Shown here: piece after piece, positions 44,043 through 57,997 of the stretch | Layout: the number at the start of each line of letters is the position of its first letter | Position numbering within the stretch: the first letter of the stretch is position 1 | NCBI GenBank assembly: GCA_015039315.1 | Contig: WIDE01000009.1 | Location: 248,001-312,000 of the forward strand | Direction: 5' to 3' | DNA from: Clavulina sp. PMI_390 | Taxonomy: Eukaryota > Basidiomycota > Agaricomycetes > Cantharellales > Hydnaceae | Length of the DNA stretch: 64,000 nucleotides | Notes under the pieces: generated by a model | Databases searched by the model: none | The model's input: the letters and a program-made list of their open reading frames with translations, nothing else | Told to the model about the DNA's origin: nothing | Position numbers and translations under genes: made by a program

Positions 44043-47000
44043 ATGAACAAATATCAATTGTTATTTAGGCTTGTTTGTAAGCCGTTACCATTCGCGTCCA
44101 TCAGAACTGCTCTCGGGCCCTTTTTCACGCTGGCGTCGATCGTTGAGTCAACTTCACCCATCACAGACACCTTTGGAGCAGCAGGAAGACCTGGGGCGTT
44201 GAGCAAGCTGTCGCGCCGGGAAAGTCCTGGGTCGTCGAGCCCCGTGAGCTCGCCAACGGTTTCGCTGGAGTGCCCACCAGGCATTTCATACCGCGATTTC
44301 GTTGGAGGTTGGACGGACCTGCATGTCGCCAAATGGCTTTCTGACGCCAAAGTACCCCAGCATGCCGCTCGATTCAAAGCAAACGATCTTCGTGGTGCTG
44401 TGCTGCTCGACCTTGATCAAAGCGCGCTGAAAGAGACTGGCATTGTCAGCGTCGGGGATCGTATTAAGATCATCGTCGCCGTCAAGGCGTTGCGCCAGCT
44501 ATGCGCGAAGCATGTCGCGATCACCCACAAACCTTCCTCGTCCTCTCTCCACCTGCGTATTCCACATGACAATTCAGCGAGCACGAACGGTCACTCCACA
44601 GACCCTTCTCCAAGTAAGACTCACGGGCGACGGTTAGATGCGGGGCGCCCTCCTCCCCTCAATATTCCAGAAACCGTCCCTCGCGATCTCCCTCAGCTTG
44701 TGGCAACTGCATCAAACGCAACACCCAAGCACCCAGCAACGTTTAGCAGTCACGTCGCATCCCCTTCCCAACCCACTCGCGCACCTCCTCCCCCTCCCGC
44801 TTTTCCCGCCCCCAAGGCCCAGCTTCCCCTTCCTCCCAGGGCGTCGTCGCGCAATGGTGTGCCAGCGGCTCTCAACACCCCTTCTCAGTCATACTTGCAA
44901 GGACGCAAAACGCCTGAGCCACAACCACCTCCGGCCTTTACAAAGGACCCATTGCCCCCAGCTCCAAACACTGCTTCAAGCACATCTGGTTGGCAGACTG
45001 GAGGATATGGCCTCCCTACTCGGCCCACCCCAGGAAACCTTCAGGCTGGAACGTTTGCAGTAGACAAGAATCACGTCCCGTTCCCCCGATCTGGCTCGCC
45101 TGCTGGCCAACCACCTCCCTTGAGGGGTGCTGCAGCACGAGTGTTGCATCAGAAATCCGGGTCCACATCACAGACGACTCGCGGCAACAATCCCGCTGTC
45201 AATCTCGCCCAACGCCCTGGTACATCAGGAGAAGTTAGTTCCCCAATCTCTCATCCTTATCAAAACCAAAGTCTTGCGAATGGGCTTCATGTTCCAGCTT
45301 CTGGAATGAATGCTGGCTTCGTGTTGAGCCCTATTGCTGAACCAAGTTCGGGAGAGCCATCCACGCCTTCAGCCTCATCGACCGGATACAGTGTCGGAAG
45401 AGGTCCATTCAAGCCAAGCCCCGCGCATCTGGCTCCTCTGCCCCTTGAGGAACTGAAAAGGCTATGCGTCAAGTTCGTCATTGCGGACGAGAACAGTGCC
45501 CGCGTTTCGCGCGTGGTCAATGTTGGTGAATGCGAGGGTGGCGTTGAAGTGATTGAACGTGTACTACGCAAGATGAACAAGCTTCCCACCAGCCCGCTGG
45601 TAGCCACAGAGACGGAGAACGGCGGACTGGTAGTATCTGGATGGGCGATATTCTTGGATGGTCCGGGCCGAGAAAGTGAGTTTTTCCTAGCATAGAAAAA
45701 ACTTTCGCACAGATCTCCTGACCAGAATTCGACTAGCTGTCCCACTGACCGAGACTGAGCTCTTAACTATCTGCCATGCTAATCTTGACCACCCTGCCCG
45801 TGAAGCTGGTCTTACGCTCAGGAGGTACAATACTTCCTCCAAGCAAGGAAGCAAGCTAGAGCATTTCTTTGGCGAGAGACCGCCTGCAGATGCCCCCAAG
45901 CTCAGCTTGTCGATCCCAGATGGGGGTCCTTATCCCGGTTCGTTGTCGGCTACTTCGCCGAATACTGCTGGCGGGAGTGCTACCCCAGGCCCGTCGCCGG
46001 CGCGCACTGCTGAGCAAAAGAAGCTTGCTCGAGCTAGCACAATCAGTGTGATGTCAGGTCTGGGAATCATGCCGCCTGAAGGAGCTCCTCCACCAGACAA
46101 CCCCGGCCCCCCGATTCAATCCCCTAACAAAATATTCAAGCTCTTCCACCGTCCAGGCAATGATGTTATTGCCTCCCACCTTCCGTCATTCTTCCCTAAT
46201 ACGGAGAAGAAGGTTTTGGCCAAGACCGCTCGCAACAGCGTTTACATGAACCCCGATGCTGTTGCTCGAGCCTCCTGGCTATCTGCGGCTAACGAGCCCA
46301 TGCCAGGTAATGCTCCTGGAAGGGCTTCTATGGATGCACGCAATCGCCGTGCCTCTCGCCGACGGACACAGCGGCCGCCAACCATCCGCCAGAGCTCAAG
46401 CGACCTGCCCCGTCTATCCATTTCCTCGGAAGGTGGGCAGTCCATTGATCTTTCGAATGAGATTGACGAGGCGACTGCGGAGACCAAGGAGCCGTCGACG
46501 CCCCACGTTCTTCCTCCAGTGGCGTTCTCTGAAGAGTCATTTGCCGACTCGTTGCTGCCCCAGCTCGGTGGCGGAACTGACGCTCGAGCCTCCCGAGCAG
46601 CGAAGCGCGCTAGTATTTACACCGAAGTTAAGGCTAAGACGTTGACGTCAGACTCGACCCTCGTGACTCTTGATGAGGTCGCTGCTGAGGTCGAGAGCCG
46701 TCGCTCGAGGATGTTCGATGATTCCAAGTCAGAGCTTGATGTCCCTACCGATGATGGAAGTCTGACGGCGAGGGGCACGGACGAAGCCAGCGATACTCTA
46801 AATACAGCCGACGGAGGGGACTTTGAGGAGGATGAAGAGGACGAAGATGAAGATGAAGAGGATGAGGATGAGGAAGAGGAAGCGGCTGGCGATATGGTTG
46901 AAGTGCCAGAAGATGTCGCTGAAGATGATGACGGCACCCCAGAAGACATCGTTCCAGGTTTGTTTGCTCTGATTCCTTGACAGTGTTGGCTGGTCGTTAA

Positions 47001-48019
47001 CAATTCGATATACAGAGAAAGTCGAGATCAAGTGGAGCAAGGGTGCCCTCATCGGATCTGGCTCATTCGGAAGTGTCTTCCTGGGTCTCGACGTCTCTCG
47101 TGGATTGCTCATGGCTGTCAAACAAGTCGAGCTTCCCACTGGATCCTCCGTCAACGAGGAACGTAAGAAGAGCATGCTTACTGCTCTAGAGCGGGAGATT
47201 GCTCTGCTGAAGGAGCTTCAGCACCCCAACATTGTCCAATATCTTGGTAAGTTCCCAATCTGTCACAAATATATTTCTTCGTTGACTGAAAGGCTTATAC
47301 TTCTCTAGATTCTGCGATGGACGACACCCATCTCAACATTTTCTTGGAGTACGTTCCAGGTGGATCTTTGGTGACTGTTCTGCGTGGGTTCGGCGCCTTT
47401 GCAGAGGGCCTGACACGCACCTGGGTCAAGCAAATTCTCAGTGGATTGCTATATCTACATGACAAGAACATCATCCACCGCGACATCAAGGGCGCCAATA
47501 TCCTCATCGACAATAAAGGATTCGCAAAGATTTCAGATTTCGGCATATCGAAACGGACCGAGTCAGGTGCGTATTGGGACTAGTTTTATGAGCATAATTA
47601 TTGATGAGCGCCACATATTAGGTGGTCTCATGGCCGGGCGAGGAAACCGCCCTTCTTTGCAGGGTTCCGTCTTTTGGATGGCTCCAGAGGTCGTGAAGCA
47701 ATCTGCTCACACCGTCAAGGCCGATATCTGGAGTCTTGGTTGTCTCGTAGTTGAGATGCTGACTGGTGAACATCCATGGGCCAATCTCTCGCAGATGCAG
47801 GCTATCTTCAAGGTTTGTACAACAGTATTTCCATCAAGCGGCCCTGTTCATTTATACTCCTCGTTCTAGATTGGGTCATCGGCCCGTCCTGAGCTGCCTC
47901 CTGACGTCTCAAAAGAGTGTGAAGATTTCTTGCAGAAGACATTCGAGATTGACCACACGAAGCGGTCTTCAGCATCGGAACTGCTGGAACACCCCTGGAT
48001 CCTCATGCAAGAGCCGTAG
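44043..48019 (+). CDS. STE11: STE11-type MAP kinase kinase kinase
   Basis: Top kinase of a fungal MAPK cascade (mating, filamentation, osmotic stress) that phosphorylates an STE7-type MAPKK. Exons: 44043-45675, 45713-46957, 47016-47246, 47309-47566, 47622-47812 and 47870-48019, all in phase. The SAM domain is at residues about 90-160 ([20 protein letters not shown]). A long Pro-rich region follows, then a Ras-association-like domain ([33 protein letters not shown]). A linker ends in a run of Asp/Glu (about 46827-46883). The kinase domain is complete: GSGSFGSV loop, MAVKQVEL lysine, HRDIKGAN loop, [17 protein letters not shown] and HPW at the end. Domain order matches STE11. The N-terminal ~35 residues before TDTFGAAG look atypical and the start is uncertain. 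Confidence 0.93.
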
Positions 48020-48158
48020 ACCATTACGTGCTTCTAGCTCCATTTTCTCTCAATTTTTCCTTCCGGTCTCATGTCGCTGGCTGCAATTCCCATATCGCTG
48101 TATCCATTGATTCCCCATAGTATATCTCGAGCAATTCATGTATCCATTTGTCTGCTAC

Positions 48159-50568
48159 CTAATTGCCCATTTCCTCCTCATCACCTTGATCTTCTGTTTT
48201 ATCTTGCCCCGGTTTTCGCTTTCCTGCGCGTGAAGCTGGACCCCAATTTGCAGTCGGATTTGTCTGATATCGCACCAGCTTGGTATGGGGGGATCGGAGG
48301 GCATCGGGGTGTTTTTTGAAGTCGGACACCACACTACGCAAGATATGTAGTGAACAAGGGCCAATCTCTGAGGGCTGTACATGACGGACCTCGGTTCCTT
48401 CTCCAGGAGTTTTAGGCTTGGTGATCCTGGTTTGATGTTTGCCATCTTCACTGGATGTAGCTTTATCCAGCTACGGAGAAGATCGTTCAACTCGGCGCGC
48501 GTCGCCGTCGTTTTGAGCGAACCAGCCAAAGCGTGTGACCTAGAGACTTGATGTCCTGCGTTGAGCAGGGCAGAACTGTCCAATATCATCAGGGTTTGGT
48601 CCAGATAAAAGCACTGGAGGTCACTTGCGCTGTCTCTATGAGAGGTGGAGCCTCGGAGTGGAAGGCATTAGCGATCTTAGATGGCGTGAAGTAAAAAGGA
48701 ACGTCCAATTCCTAAATAACCAAATCAGAATGGGAGCCTGAGAACTGATACTATTGTGCTGACCTCGCTGGCCACTGTCAACATACCCTGCATCCGAACA
48801 TGGGTGCCGAAGGCTTCTGGGCTCGTGTTCACGAGCTCGAGTACCTCTTGAACAAAAGGCTTGTCATGAATCGAGCTAGACCACATTGGACCTGCGACCT
48901 AATCAATGAAATAAGTGACTGTCACCTACAAGAAGGTATGAGACACTTACGTGCAGTACGGTTCCGCATTGTTCGCAGTGTGATTCCGTTGTAGGGCCAG
49001 GTGCGGTCCTATAAAGGAGGTTCACGTGACCAGAGCCTTCGGATACTTTCTCCATAATTCTCCCTAGTGGTTGTTCATACCAATTTTGGCAGAACGTGCA
49101 CGTATAGTATACGGCCATTTTACTACCAGCTTGCAATCAACTTTCAACTGACAAAGCGTTGAAAATGACAACATGCCTAGATAACTTTTTGACCTCGACA
49201 GGGGAAGATCGCACCTGAACAAAGACGCGGATATAGAAGTCGATAGAGAGAGAAAGCAGAGGTGTGATGCTGCGTCCATAGCGGGCGGCAGAGCTTGCAA
49301 CAGCACCAAGAAGAAGACGAAGGGCCTGGCCGCAGCGAGTTAGAACAGCTCAAAGTCTATTTTATTAACTGGTGATCAACTCACCCCTTCATGGCAATAC
49401 TCTCCCTTCATTGGGGTACCTCCATAATTGGCGAAGCTGAAGTCATAGTTAGACCAGTGATCGGCAATATGTGAAAACAGAAAGCCTAACCATTTCTCGG
49501 GGTAGTTCGTCCCCGCAAGGACTGCAAGATCAGTACATGTTATGCAAAGCAGGCCTGTTCAGACTGTCAGACACTGGACAACGAACCCAAACGACGCACG
49601 GCCCTACCGTCATCGGAGATGGTCTGAACGGCGGCGTCAATGAAGGGGGAAGCCGTGCCATATGGATCTAGATCGATAACATGGATCGGTTTTTTCTGAG
49701 CCTTGATAGTGTACATGAGGGCTCTGTGGGAGCGTTGTTAGAGATAATCAATATTAGGCACAAGAAAACTGTACTTACGAGGCGTCTCCATGATTCACTC
49801 GAACGGTTGAGTTCCGTTTTTCAGCCTTTGAGCTAGCGTCCTCCGCGTCTGGAATCTCATCGGGTGGAGTAAGGCCGTTGATCTCAACATTGCGTTTCAT
49901 TGCAATGGTCGCATCCTTAGAAAGATCATTGGCAATCACTTGCCTGCCGAGAGCAAAACAATATGAATGATAGACCAGCAATTTAGATAATCACATCATA
50001 CTTGACAAGGGGGATCTCCTTGCAATACCGAATGGCGCGAAGACCAGTGGCGCTGAGTGGTTCCAGCACAGTAAAACGGAAAGGTCGGAACTATCAGAAG
50101 ATATGAGGTTGTCAGCCAGATACGTATGCTCAATGAGCTGAGGAGGAGACTAAGATACCTGACTTGTAGTGTCCGCAGGGGTGTCCACAGCTGTGTCTCC
50201 GGCTGCGAGCTCTGTGGATTCCACCACTGCTTCGGGACTAGATGATGGTTGGTCAGGCTCTTTAGCACCACTGTCTACGCGCGTTCTTTTAGACCAATGG
50301 ATTTAGAAATATGTTGCTCTAGCTCACTTAGTCGGCGCTTTTTTTTGGCTGGTGCCTTGCCTTTGCTCTGGTTGCTCTGGAATCGAGCCAGTTTCTCACG
50401 GTTGGAACGTTCTCCCCATGTTTTTATACATGCTACACTCAGATCTCGGTTGAATTCTTGGATAGTGTTCAGAAATGCGCCCTTTTCAGATGGTAAGAGG
50501 AGATAGGCTGAGTTCTCTTGGTGCAGTGTATAGTTTTCGGGAACGACGATATTCGGAGGAGTTGACAT
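48159..50568 (-). CDS. TRM1: tRNA (guanine26-N2)-dimethyltransferase (TRM1)
   Basis: Adds two methyl groups from SAM to G26 of tRNAs in nucleus and mitochondria. Starts at 50568 ([20 protein letters not shown]). [12 protein letters not shown] looks like a nuclear signal; exon 1 ends at 50328 and exon 2 resumes at 50274 after a 53-nt intron. Class I methyltransferase motifs follow: [71 protein letters not shown], and [20 protein letters not shown] Cys-rich zinc-ribbon-like part has [10 protein letters not shown] and [10 protein letters not shown]. The C-terminus (HPDALRS...[16 protein letters not shown]) is basic, as in the family. It is divergent from VPS4 across 182 bp and convergent with STE11 (139 bp apart). 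Eight or so exons. Confidence 0.93.
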
Positions 50569-50750
50569 AACCGAGGGACGCCAGACACTTCGATCGAGAT
50601 GTACGAGAATACTCTTGGCGGCCTTTTGCAGCAGACGCGCCAGTGTCAAGCTATGGCCTGCGGTTCGAGGTGTGTTGTGGCCGATGGTGTTCGAGTTGTT
50701 TAGGAGTGCGTCACTCGTTTGTGCACAACGATCGCCACCCCAGTCTCGCC
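50569..50750. promoter_or_regulatory. Divergent promoter, TRM1 / VPS4
   Basis: 182 bp separate the two ATGs. The TRM1 frame stays open upstream through most of this spacer (LARLLQKAAKSILVHLDRS), so a longer, mitochondrial-type TRM1 isoform from a non-AUG or upstream start is conceivable. No TATA box. Confidence 0.5.
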
Positions 50751-52432
<1,682 letters not shown>

Positions 52433-52605
52433 TCGATCCCCCAGCCACTCCTACCGCCATCTCGTATTATTTGGATAACGGGCTGGCATCGAAAGCGCAA
52501 TACATATCGAGCTTTCACTACATTGTGTCAGGATATCTCTACTGGTTATCGGTTTTGTGTATGATACAAAGGGACTATTCCATGTATTCCTATTCGGTTC
52601 TAAAT

Positions 52606-54166
52606 CTACCATTGTGTGATATCCCCTTCGGCTTCCCCGAAAATACTAGCTTTCGTTACTTCAAAGCCTTCACTCCCTGCTGTCGGTAGCACAGGGTCAA
52701 CGGGGTCCCCTGAATACAATTCGGGCAGGCGTTCGTGAAGGAATTCTAAAATGTACCGGTTGATCGCCTCGAATTCTAGGAGGAAACCATCATGCCCATC
52801 CGGGCTGGGGATTGTGATGAGGGAGGCGTCAGGTATATAGGTCGCGATTTCGTGTTGCTCTGATGGCGTGAACAAGCCATCGGTCTGGATAGAGATAACA
52901 AGTGCCCCGCTTGGCAGCTTGCCCAGCATTTCGTGGAGACCCTCTATCTCGGCTTCGGGTGTTACCGGGGTTGGGTAGTTGATTCGTCCACGAGCGAGAT
53001 CATGCGTATCGAGCTTTCGAGAGATATGGATATAGCAGTTGGCGTCGAAGCGGGACGTGAATTTGTCACCCTGGTAGCGCAAGTAGGACTGGGCAGTGAA
53101 GATGGAAGGTTGCGGAGAAAGGGAAGCGCCAGTTTTGGAAGCTTCTGGGGTTGGCGTCTCGGATGAACGTCGCTGAGAGACACTTTTATGGCCGTCATTA
53201 TGGACGGCGAGAGCATGCTCTGCAGCAGGGCTGGACGGTCTTGGCACTGCCGTCGACGCTGTACCCGCTCCTGCTGCTGTGGTAGGCTCGGAGTTTCTTA
53301 ACCTCATTTGCGTTTTTCGTCCAAAACGACTCTCGAACGAGTCTCGAGATCGATATGTCAACAAGGCCGCCATACGAGCCGCGGCAAGACCTGTTTTGGG
53401 CTGGCCATTTGCGACATCGTAGTATCCGTCTAGATAGAGTGGATCACTGTATATGCTCTGGCGCTGGGCTTCGCCCCAGCTGATGCACCACGCACTATGT
53501 CTGGCTGATGTTGCTAGAGGCACAATGTGGTGGACAAAGCCAGGGAAGCATAGTGGCCACTCAAGGACGGTCATGCCGCCCATGGAGCCTCCGATTGCGA
53601 CCGCGACTGAGGCTACACCTAGTTGGTCTAGCACGAGTTTATGTACCCTATGATAGATCGGGAGGTTTATATCCACGCGGGGTGGTAAGAATAAATGATC
53701 CCATACCTCACATCATCGCGGATCGTAGTTAACGGGAATTCCGGGCCATACAGCTTTCCTGTTTCCGGATCCGTGGACAAGGGCGAGGCAGACCCATATG
53801 GAGATCCCATGACATTTCCGCAAAAGATGAAATACCGAGTAGGATCAAAGGCCTTCCCGGGACCCATAAGGGGTCCCCACCTTGAAAAAATTCCAAGTCA
53901 AATAGTGAGTCATTCCTTGGTGTTGAGACCACAGTGGTAGGAGCCACTCACCAGTCGTCCACATCTGCACTCCCTGTCAGAGCATGACAGATGATCATAA
54001 CATTATCTTTGGTAGCATTGAGCTTTCCCCATGTTTTAAATGCCACTGGAACATCGCGGAGAGTTCTACCAGACTCGAGCGTAAATTCTGGCAATCGGAC
54101 GATCGTCTGGCCGTCCACAATTTCTGAGTATGTGCCGGGGGTTGATGACTTGTCCTGAGCAGCCAT
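52606..54166 (-). CDS. MET2: Homoserine O-acetyltransferase
   Basis: Transfers acetyl from acetyl-CoA to homoserine, committing it to methionine synthesis. Exons 54166-53952, 53880-53707 and 53647-52606. ATG 54166 (MAAQDKSSTPGTYSEIVDGQ) is preferred over 54202. The alpha/beta-hydrolase fold shows FKTWGKLNATKDNVMIICHALTG, WWGPLMGPGKAFD (across an intron), NVMGSPYGS, the nucleophile elbow IGGSMGGMTVLEW, QTDGLFTP (Asp) and PDGHDGFLLE (His) of the catalytic triad. A Ser/Pro/Ala-rich insert (about residues 310-370) between the lid helix (ALLTYRSRDSFESRFGRK) and SYLRYQGDKF is common in fungal MET2. Divergent from the FMN-binding gene across 171 bp. Confidence 0.95.
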
Positions 54167-54337
54167 CGCGGCCAGAAAGTGACCAACGAAAATAAAAATC
54201 AAGAGCCCGTCCCGATTCTTGGTAGTTGGCCCGAAAGCTTGTCGTCAGAATAGAGGTCACTGGCGCGATTCAGTTCATCGGCCCCGATGACATATCGCCT
54301 CTTGTGACCGACCACACACACCCGGCCCTCAACCATC
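54167..54337. promoter_or_regulatory. Divergent promoter, MET2 / FMN-binding protein
   Basis: 171 bp between start codons. TGAAGTTCA-like or TCACGTG methionine elements were not seen; TATA is absent. Confidence 0.45.
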
Positions 54338-55545
54338 ATGGGCGCCTTTTACGATGAGATTCCAGGTATGTTGCAGCGATTCGACGCCCCCATTAGAGTG
54401 AAAGGCTCATACGGTCTCCCCTAGAATATCTTATGGAATGGATTCAGAAACAACAAATGTTCTGGGTGGCCACGGCACCTCTGTGAGTGACTCCGATGAC
54501 TCATTCTACTCGACTTCTCAATCTAACGACGAGTGTGAAGGTCTCCCGATGGACACGTCAATGTCTCTCCCAAGGGCGTCGCAGGGACATTCAAAGTCGT
54601 GGATAATCGGACGGTGATGTACCAAGACCTCACTGGCTCTGGCTCAGGTCTGTTCCCCTGGTAATTACCCAAGTCCTCTCTCATGGCCATTAACTCTCGA
54701 GCGGTGATATTTATGTGAACAGAGACTATTGCTCATATTCGAGAGAATGGGCGAATTACTGTGATGCTGCAGGAGTTTGAGGGCGCTCCAAGAATCGTTC
54801 GGCTTTTCGGGATAGGTAAGTGATCCTCCTCTTGAGCGAGCGCCGATTGAGTACGGGCTCGCACGCTCAATGGAAAAATGCCGTGTGTGTTGACTAGTCT
54901 ATATTAATAGGTGCATGGCACGAGGCAGGGACTGCCGAGTTTGACCGGCTCATCCCTCCTTCTGAGCGTCTTCCAGGCGCAAGGGCTATGATTGTGGTGC
55001 ATATTCACAAGGTCGGCTCTGTAAGTCTCTTTCTCCACTGTTTTTGGGATGTTGAGTACCCCGAACTGCACTGCTGTCTTACCTCTACACTATTGCAGTC
55101 ATGCGGCTACGCAGTACCTCGCTACGAGTTCATCGGCCATCGCACCCAGCTGCTCGAGTACTTTGATAAAATCGAGAACAAAGAGAAGCCACGTATCCCT
55201 GAGAGCGAAGCTGGTGATAGAGGCGATATGTACCATTACTGGGGCACGAAGAACAGCGCGAGCGTTGATGGGCTGCCCGGCCTCTACATTGCTGAGAAGT
55301 GTGCTTCATATTTCGATATCAACCCATATGCTCTCAAGCCCTTCGCCAAGAACAAGAAGACTGGGCAAGGGAAGAGTTCGATATTCGGGCGAGCATACCA
55401 GCTGAGTGTCAAGCAAGGACAAGCTGTGGTCGCAGAGCTTCTGGATGTTCGATTCCTTCTGGGTCTCGTATTCGGTATCATTATCATGCTAGTTCGAGGC
55501 ACCCTGACTGGCAATAGCGCTTCCCTTCTTGTGAATGTGAGTTGA
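54338..55545 (+). CDS. PNPOx-like FMN-binding protein with C-terminal membrane segment
   Basis: A split-barrel flavin-binding protein of the pyridoxamine 5'-phosphate oxidase superfamily; substrate unknown. Exons: 54338-54365, 54425-54482, 54541-54647, 54723-54815, 54911-55020 and 55099-55545. The barrel carries MFWVATAPLSPDGHVNVSPKGVAGTFKV, then VMYQDLTGSGSETIAHIRENGRITVMLQEFEGAPRIVRLFG (broken here across two exons), characteristic of this subfamily. MIVVHIHKVGSSCGYAVPRYEFIGHR continues it. The C-terminal third has a charged linker and a hydrophobic stretch (LLGLVFGIIIMLVRG) that may anchor it to a membrane. Vitamin B6 synthesis is not implied; many members have other roles. Confidence 0.88.
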
Positions 55546-56109
55546 TGCCCCGGATTCTGAAACCCTTGATATGGATATAAATAGTGACATTGCACCCTAT
55601 TAGCGGCTCCCAATATGACTTTGCATAACGAATGGCCGCCCTGCCCCCAATGCCTGGGCCTGTTGAATTTTTATCTGGATGATGGTGCCAGGCACGGAGG
55701 TGGCTGATTTTCCCAAACGTTGGTCGATTCTCAAATCCGAGCCCAACCGTTCCGAATTGTTACGGAAACAACGCTCCATGTAAAACTACCTAGCCTCTGT
55801 TGTATAACACCGGCATGCCATGCTTTTGCCTATTGCTGCCTTCCGGCCTGGATCGTGATTGCTCATTAGTCGTAGCGGGATTGGTCGGCCCGAATAGGCA
55901 GGAACTGAATTGAGTTGGAAGTGGGTCGATTTCTGCGGCCATTGATATTTTTTGCTTTCGCTTCCGAAGTTTCCTTTATTATTTCCTTACGACAACAACA
56001 CAGAGGACCATCCTCCACCTTCCCTCCCCAGCACTCCTTGTCTCGCCCTCGGAATTGTCAAGGAAATCCTTTCAAAAAAAATCCCTGACAGAGGCGTCCC
56101 GGATATCAA
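55546..56109. promoter_or_regulatory. Upstream region of ERG5
   Basis: 564 bp with a CT/CCA-rich tract just before the ATG (about 56000-56050), typical of fungal promoters. CGGAA-containing motifs occur near 55752 and 55903. No gene seen; no verified sterol-response element. Confidence 0.45.
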
Positions 56110-57997
56110 ATGGCCTCATTCCTTCGCGCGTCGAGCGCAATCGTGTCTCCTGCATCATCAACCCCCTCCGCAGCCGCTGATGCCCTCGCACCCCAAGCCT
56201 TCTCCATATTCGATGTCCTCAAGGCTCACCCTACTGCCACCACGGTTCTGACGATTGTTGCCTCGCTTCTCATCCTCGAGCAAGTCGTCTATCGGTCCAA
56301 GAAGGGCAGGTTGCCCGGTGATTACTGGACCATTCCTATCATTGGCAAGTTCCTCTCCAGCTTGTACCCTACTCTTGAGGGTTATCAACGCCAATGGGAC
56401 TCTGGGGAGCTGTCCGCCATTTCTGTCTTCAACATGTGCGTCGAGCTGCTTTTTTTTCTTTGATTTTCGAATAATTCTCTTGGCTGACCCAATCCTCTTC
56501 CTGATCTCCCCATCGCCTCCCTTCTCCTTGAAAAATATGCGTATCGTAGCTTCATCGTTATGGCATCGACCAACCAATACACCCGAAAGATCTTGAACAG
56601 CCCAACCTATGCCGAGCCATGCTTGGTCCACTCTGCCAAGGCTGTTCTCGAGGCCGATAATTGGGTCTTCCTTACTGGCAAGGTCCACTCCGACTACCGC
56701 CGCATGCTCAACTCGTTGTTTACCCGCAAAGCCCTGGCGTGAGTCTACTTTGGTGTTCGTCACCCAAGCCCCCAACCAACTGACTGGATCACCGTTCTTC
56801 CCACCAGCCTGTACCTCGAAATCCAGGACAAGATCTCTCGCAGGACATATAGCGAGTGGCTCGCCAAGCAAGATGGCAACCACAACTCTATCATGATTCC
56901 TGTTCGCGATTTCAACATGGAGGTTTCCCTCAAGGTTTTCTGTGGTCCCCACATCCCCCAGGAGGCTGTTCTGGAGATTAGCAACATCTACTGGAAGATC
57001 ACCAAGGCGCTCGAGCTCGTCAACTTCCCCTTGGCGCTCCCTGGTACTAAGATCTATGGTGCTATCCAGGCCAGGAAGGTTGCTATGCGTTATCTCACGG
57101 CTGCTGCTGACAAGAGCCGCGCTGCAATGGCTGCTGGTGGCGAACCCCAATGCTTGATCGACGCTTGGTGCAAGGAGATGATGATCGCGGCTGAGGACCC
57201 CACCACAAAGAAGGAGACCAAGAAATACTTCTCGTCCCACGAGATTGCTCAAGTCGTGCTGAGCTTCCTCTTCGCCAGCCAGGACGCCATGAGCAGCGGC
57301 ATCATCTACATGTTCCAACACTTCGCTGACTACCCCGAGGTGCTTGCCAAGGTTCGCGAGGAGCAGCTCCGTGTCCGTGATGGCGACGTCTCGGCACCCA
57401 TGACCGTGGAGATGCTCGATGACAGCCCTTACCTCCGTGCCGCCGTCAAGGAAAGCTTGCGCGTCAAGCCTCCAGTTACTATGGTTCGTGTCATGCCTGT
57501 CTCTCCTTACGAACGAATTGCTTAACCGAGATTATTCTCTGCAGGTGCCCTACAAGACCACCCGTGCCTTCCCTATTGCCGACAACTACACCGTCCCCAG
57601 CAACAGCATGGTTATTCCTTCCCTGTATCCTTCGCTTCTTGACCCCGAGGTTTACGAGGACCCTCATGCGTACAAGCCTGAGCGTTGGCTCGACCCCGAA
57701 AGCCCTGCCAACAAAGCTACCAACAACTGGCTCGTGTTCGGCGCTGGCCCTCACAGGTGTATTGGCCAGGAGTACACTGTGATGAACATGGCTGTAGCAA
57801 TGAGCACCGCTGCGTTGATGATGGACTGGGAGCACAAGATTACCCCCGACAGCGACAAGGTTCAGATCATTGCTACGTACGTTCATTCCTCCATCTTTCA
57901 GTTTACACTCGTACTAATGTTGATGTTCTGTCCTCCATGGAATTTTAGCATCTTCCCTCAAGATGGCTGCCTTCTCAAGTTCTCGCCGCGGCAGTGA
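56110..57997 (+). CDS. ERG5: Sterol C-22 desaturase, cytochrome P450 CYP61
   Basis: ER-membrane P450 that introduces the C-22 double bond late in ergosterol synthesis. Exons: 56110-56435, 56550-56738, 56808-57483, 57545-57876 and 57949-57997. An N-terminal membrane segment (TTVLTIVASLLILEQVVY) is followed by LPGDYWTIPIIGKF. MASTNQYTRKILNSPTYAEP and DNWVFLTGKVHSDYRRMLN are CYP61 signatures. The I helix is LSFLFASQDAMSSG, with the family's unusual ASQD. K helix ESLRVKPPVTMVPYK, PERWLDP, and heme loop VFGAGPHRCIGQEY (Cys ligand) follow. I chose CYP61 over CYP51 because the I helix and MVPYKTTRAFPI segment fit ERG5. The usual F-x-x-G of the heme loop is kept. Confidence 0.94.

Noticed and set aside
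46617..47003. Poly-Ser minus-strand frame
   Set aside because: Complement of the Asp/Glu run in STE11.
50274..50330. Apparent frameshift in TRM1 at CGCGCG near 50280
   Set aside because: A 53-nt GTGAGC...TAG intron (50275-50327) restores the frame ([13 protein letters not shown]), so the gene is intact here.
52606..54166. Ser/Pro insert in MET2 as an unspliced intron
   Set aside because: The frame is open and such inserts are usual in fungal homoserine acetyltransferases.
56110..57997. CYP51 (lanosterol 14-alpha demethylase)
   Set aside because: The I helix FASQDAMSSG, MASTNQYTRKIL and MVPYKTTRAFPI match CYP61/ERG5 better than CYP51.
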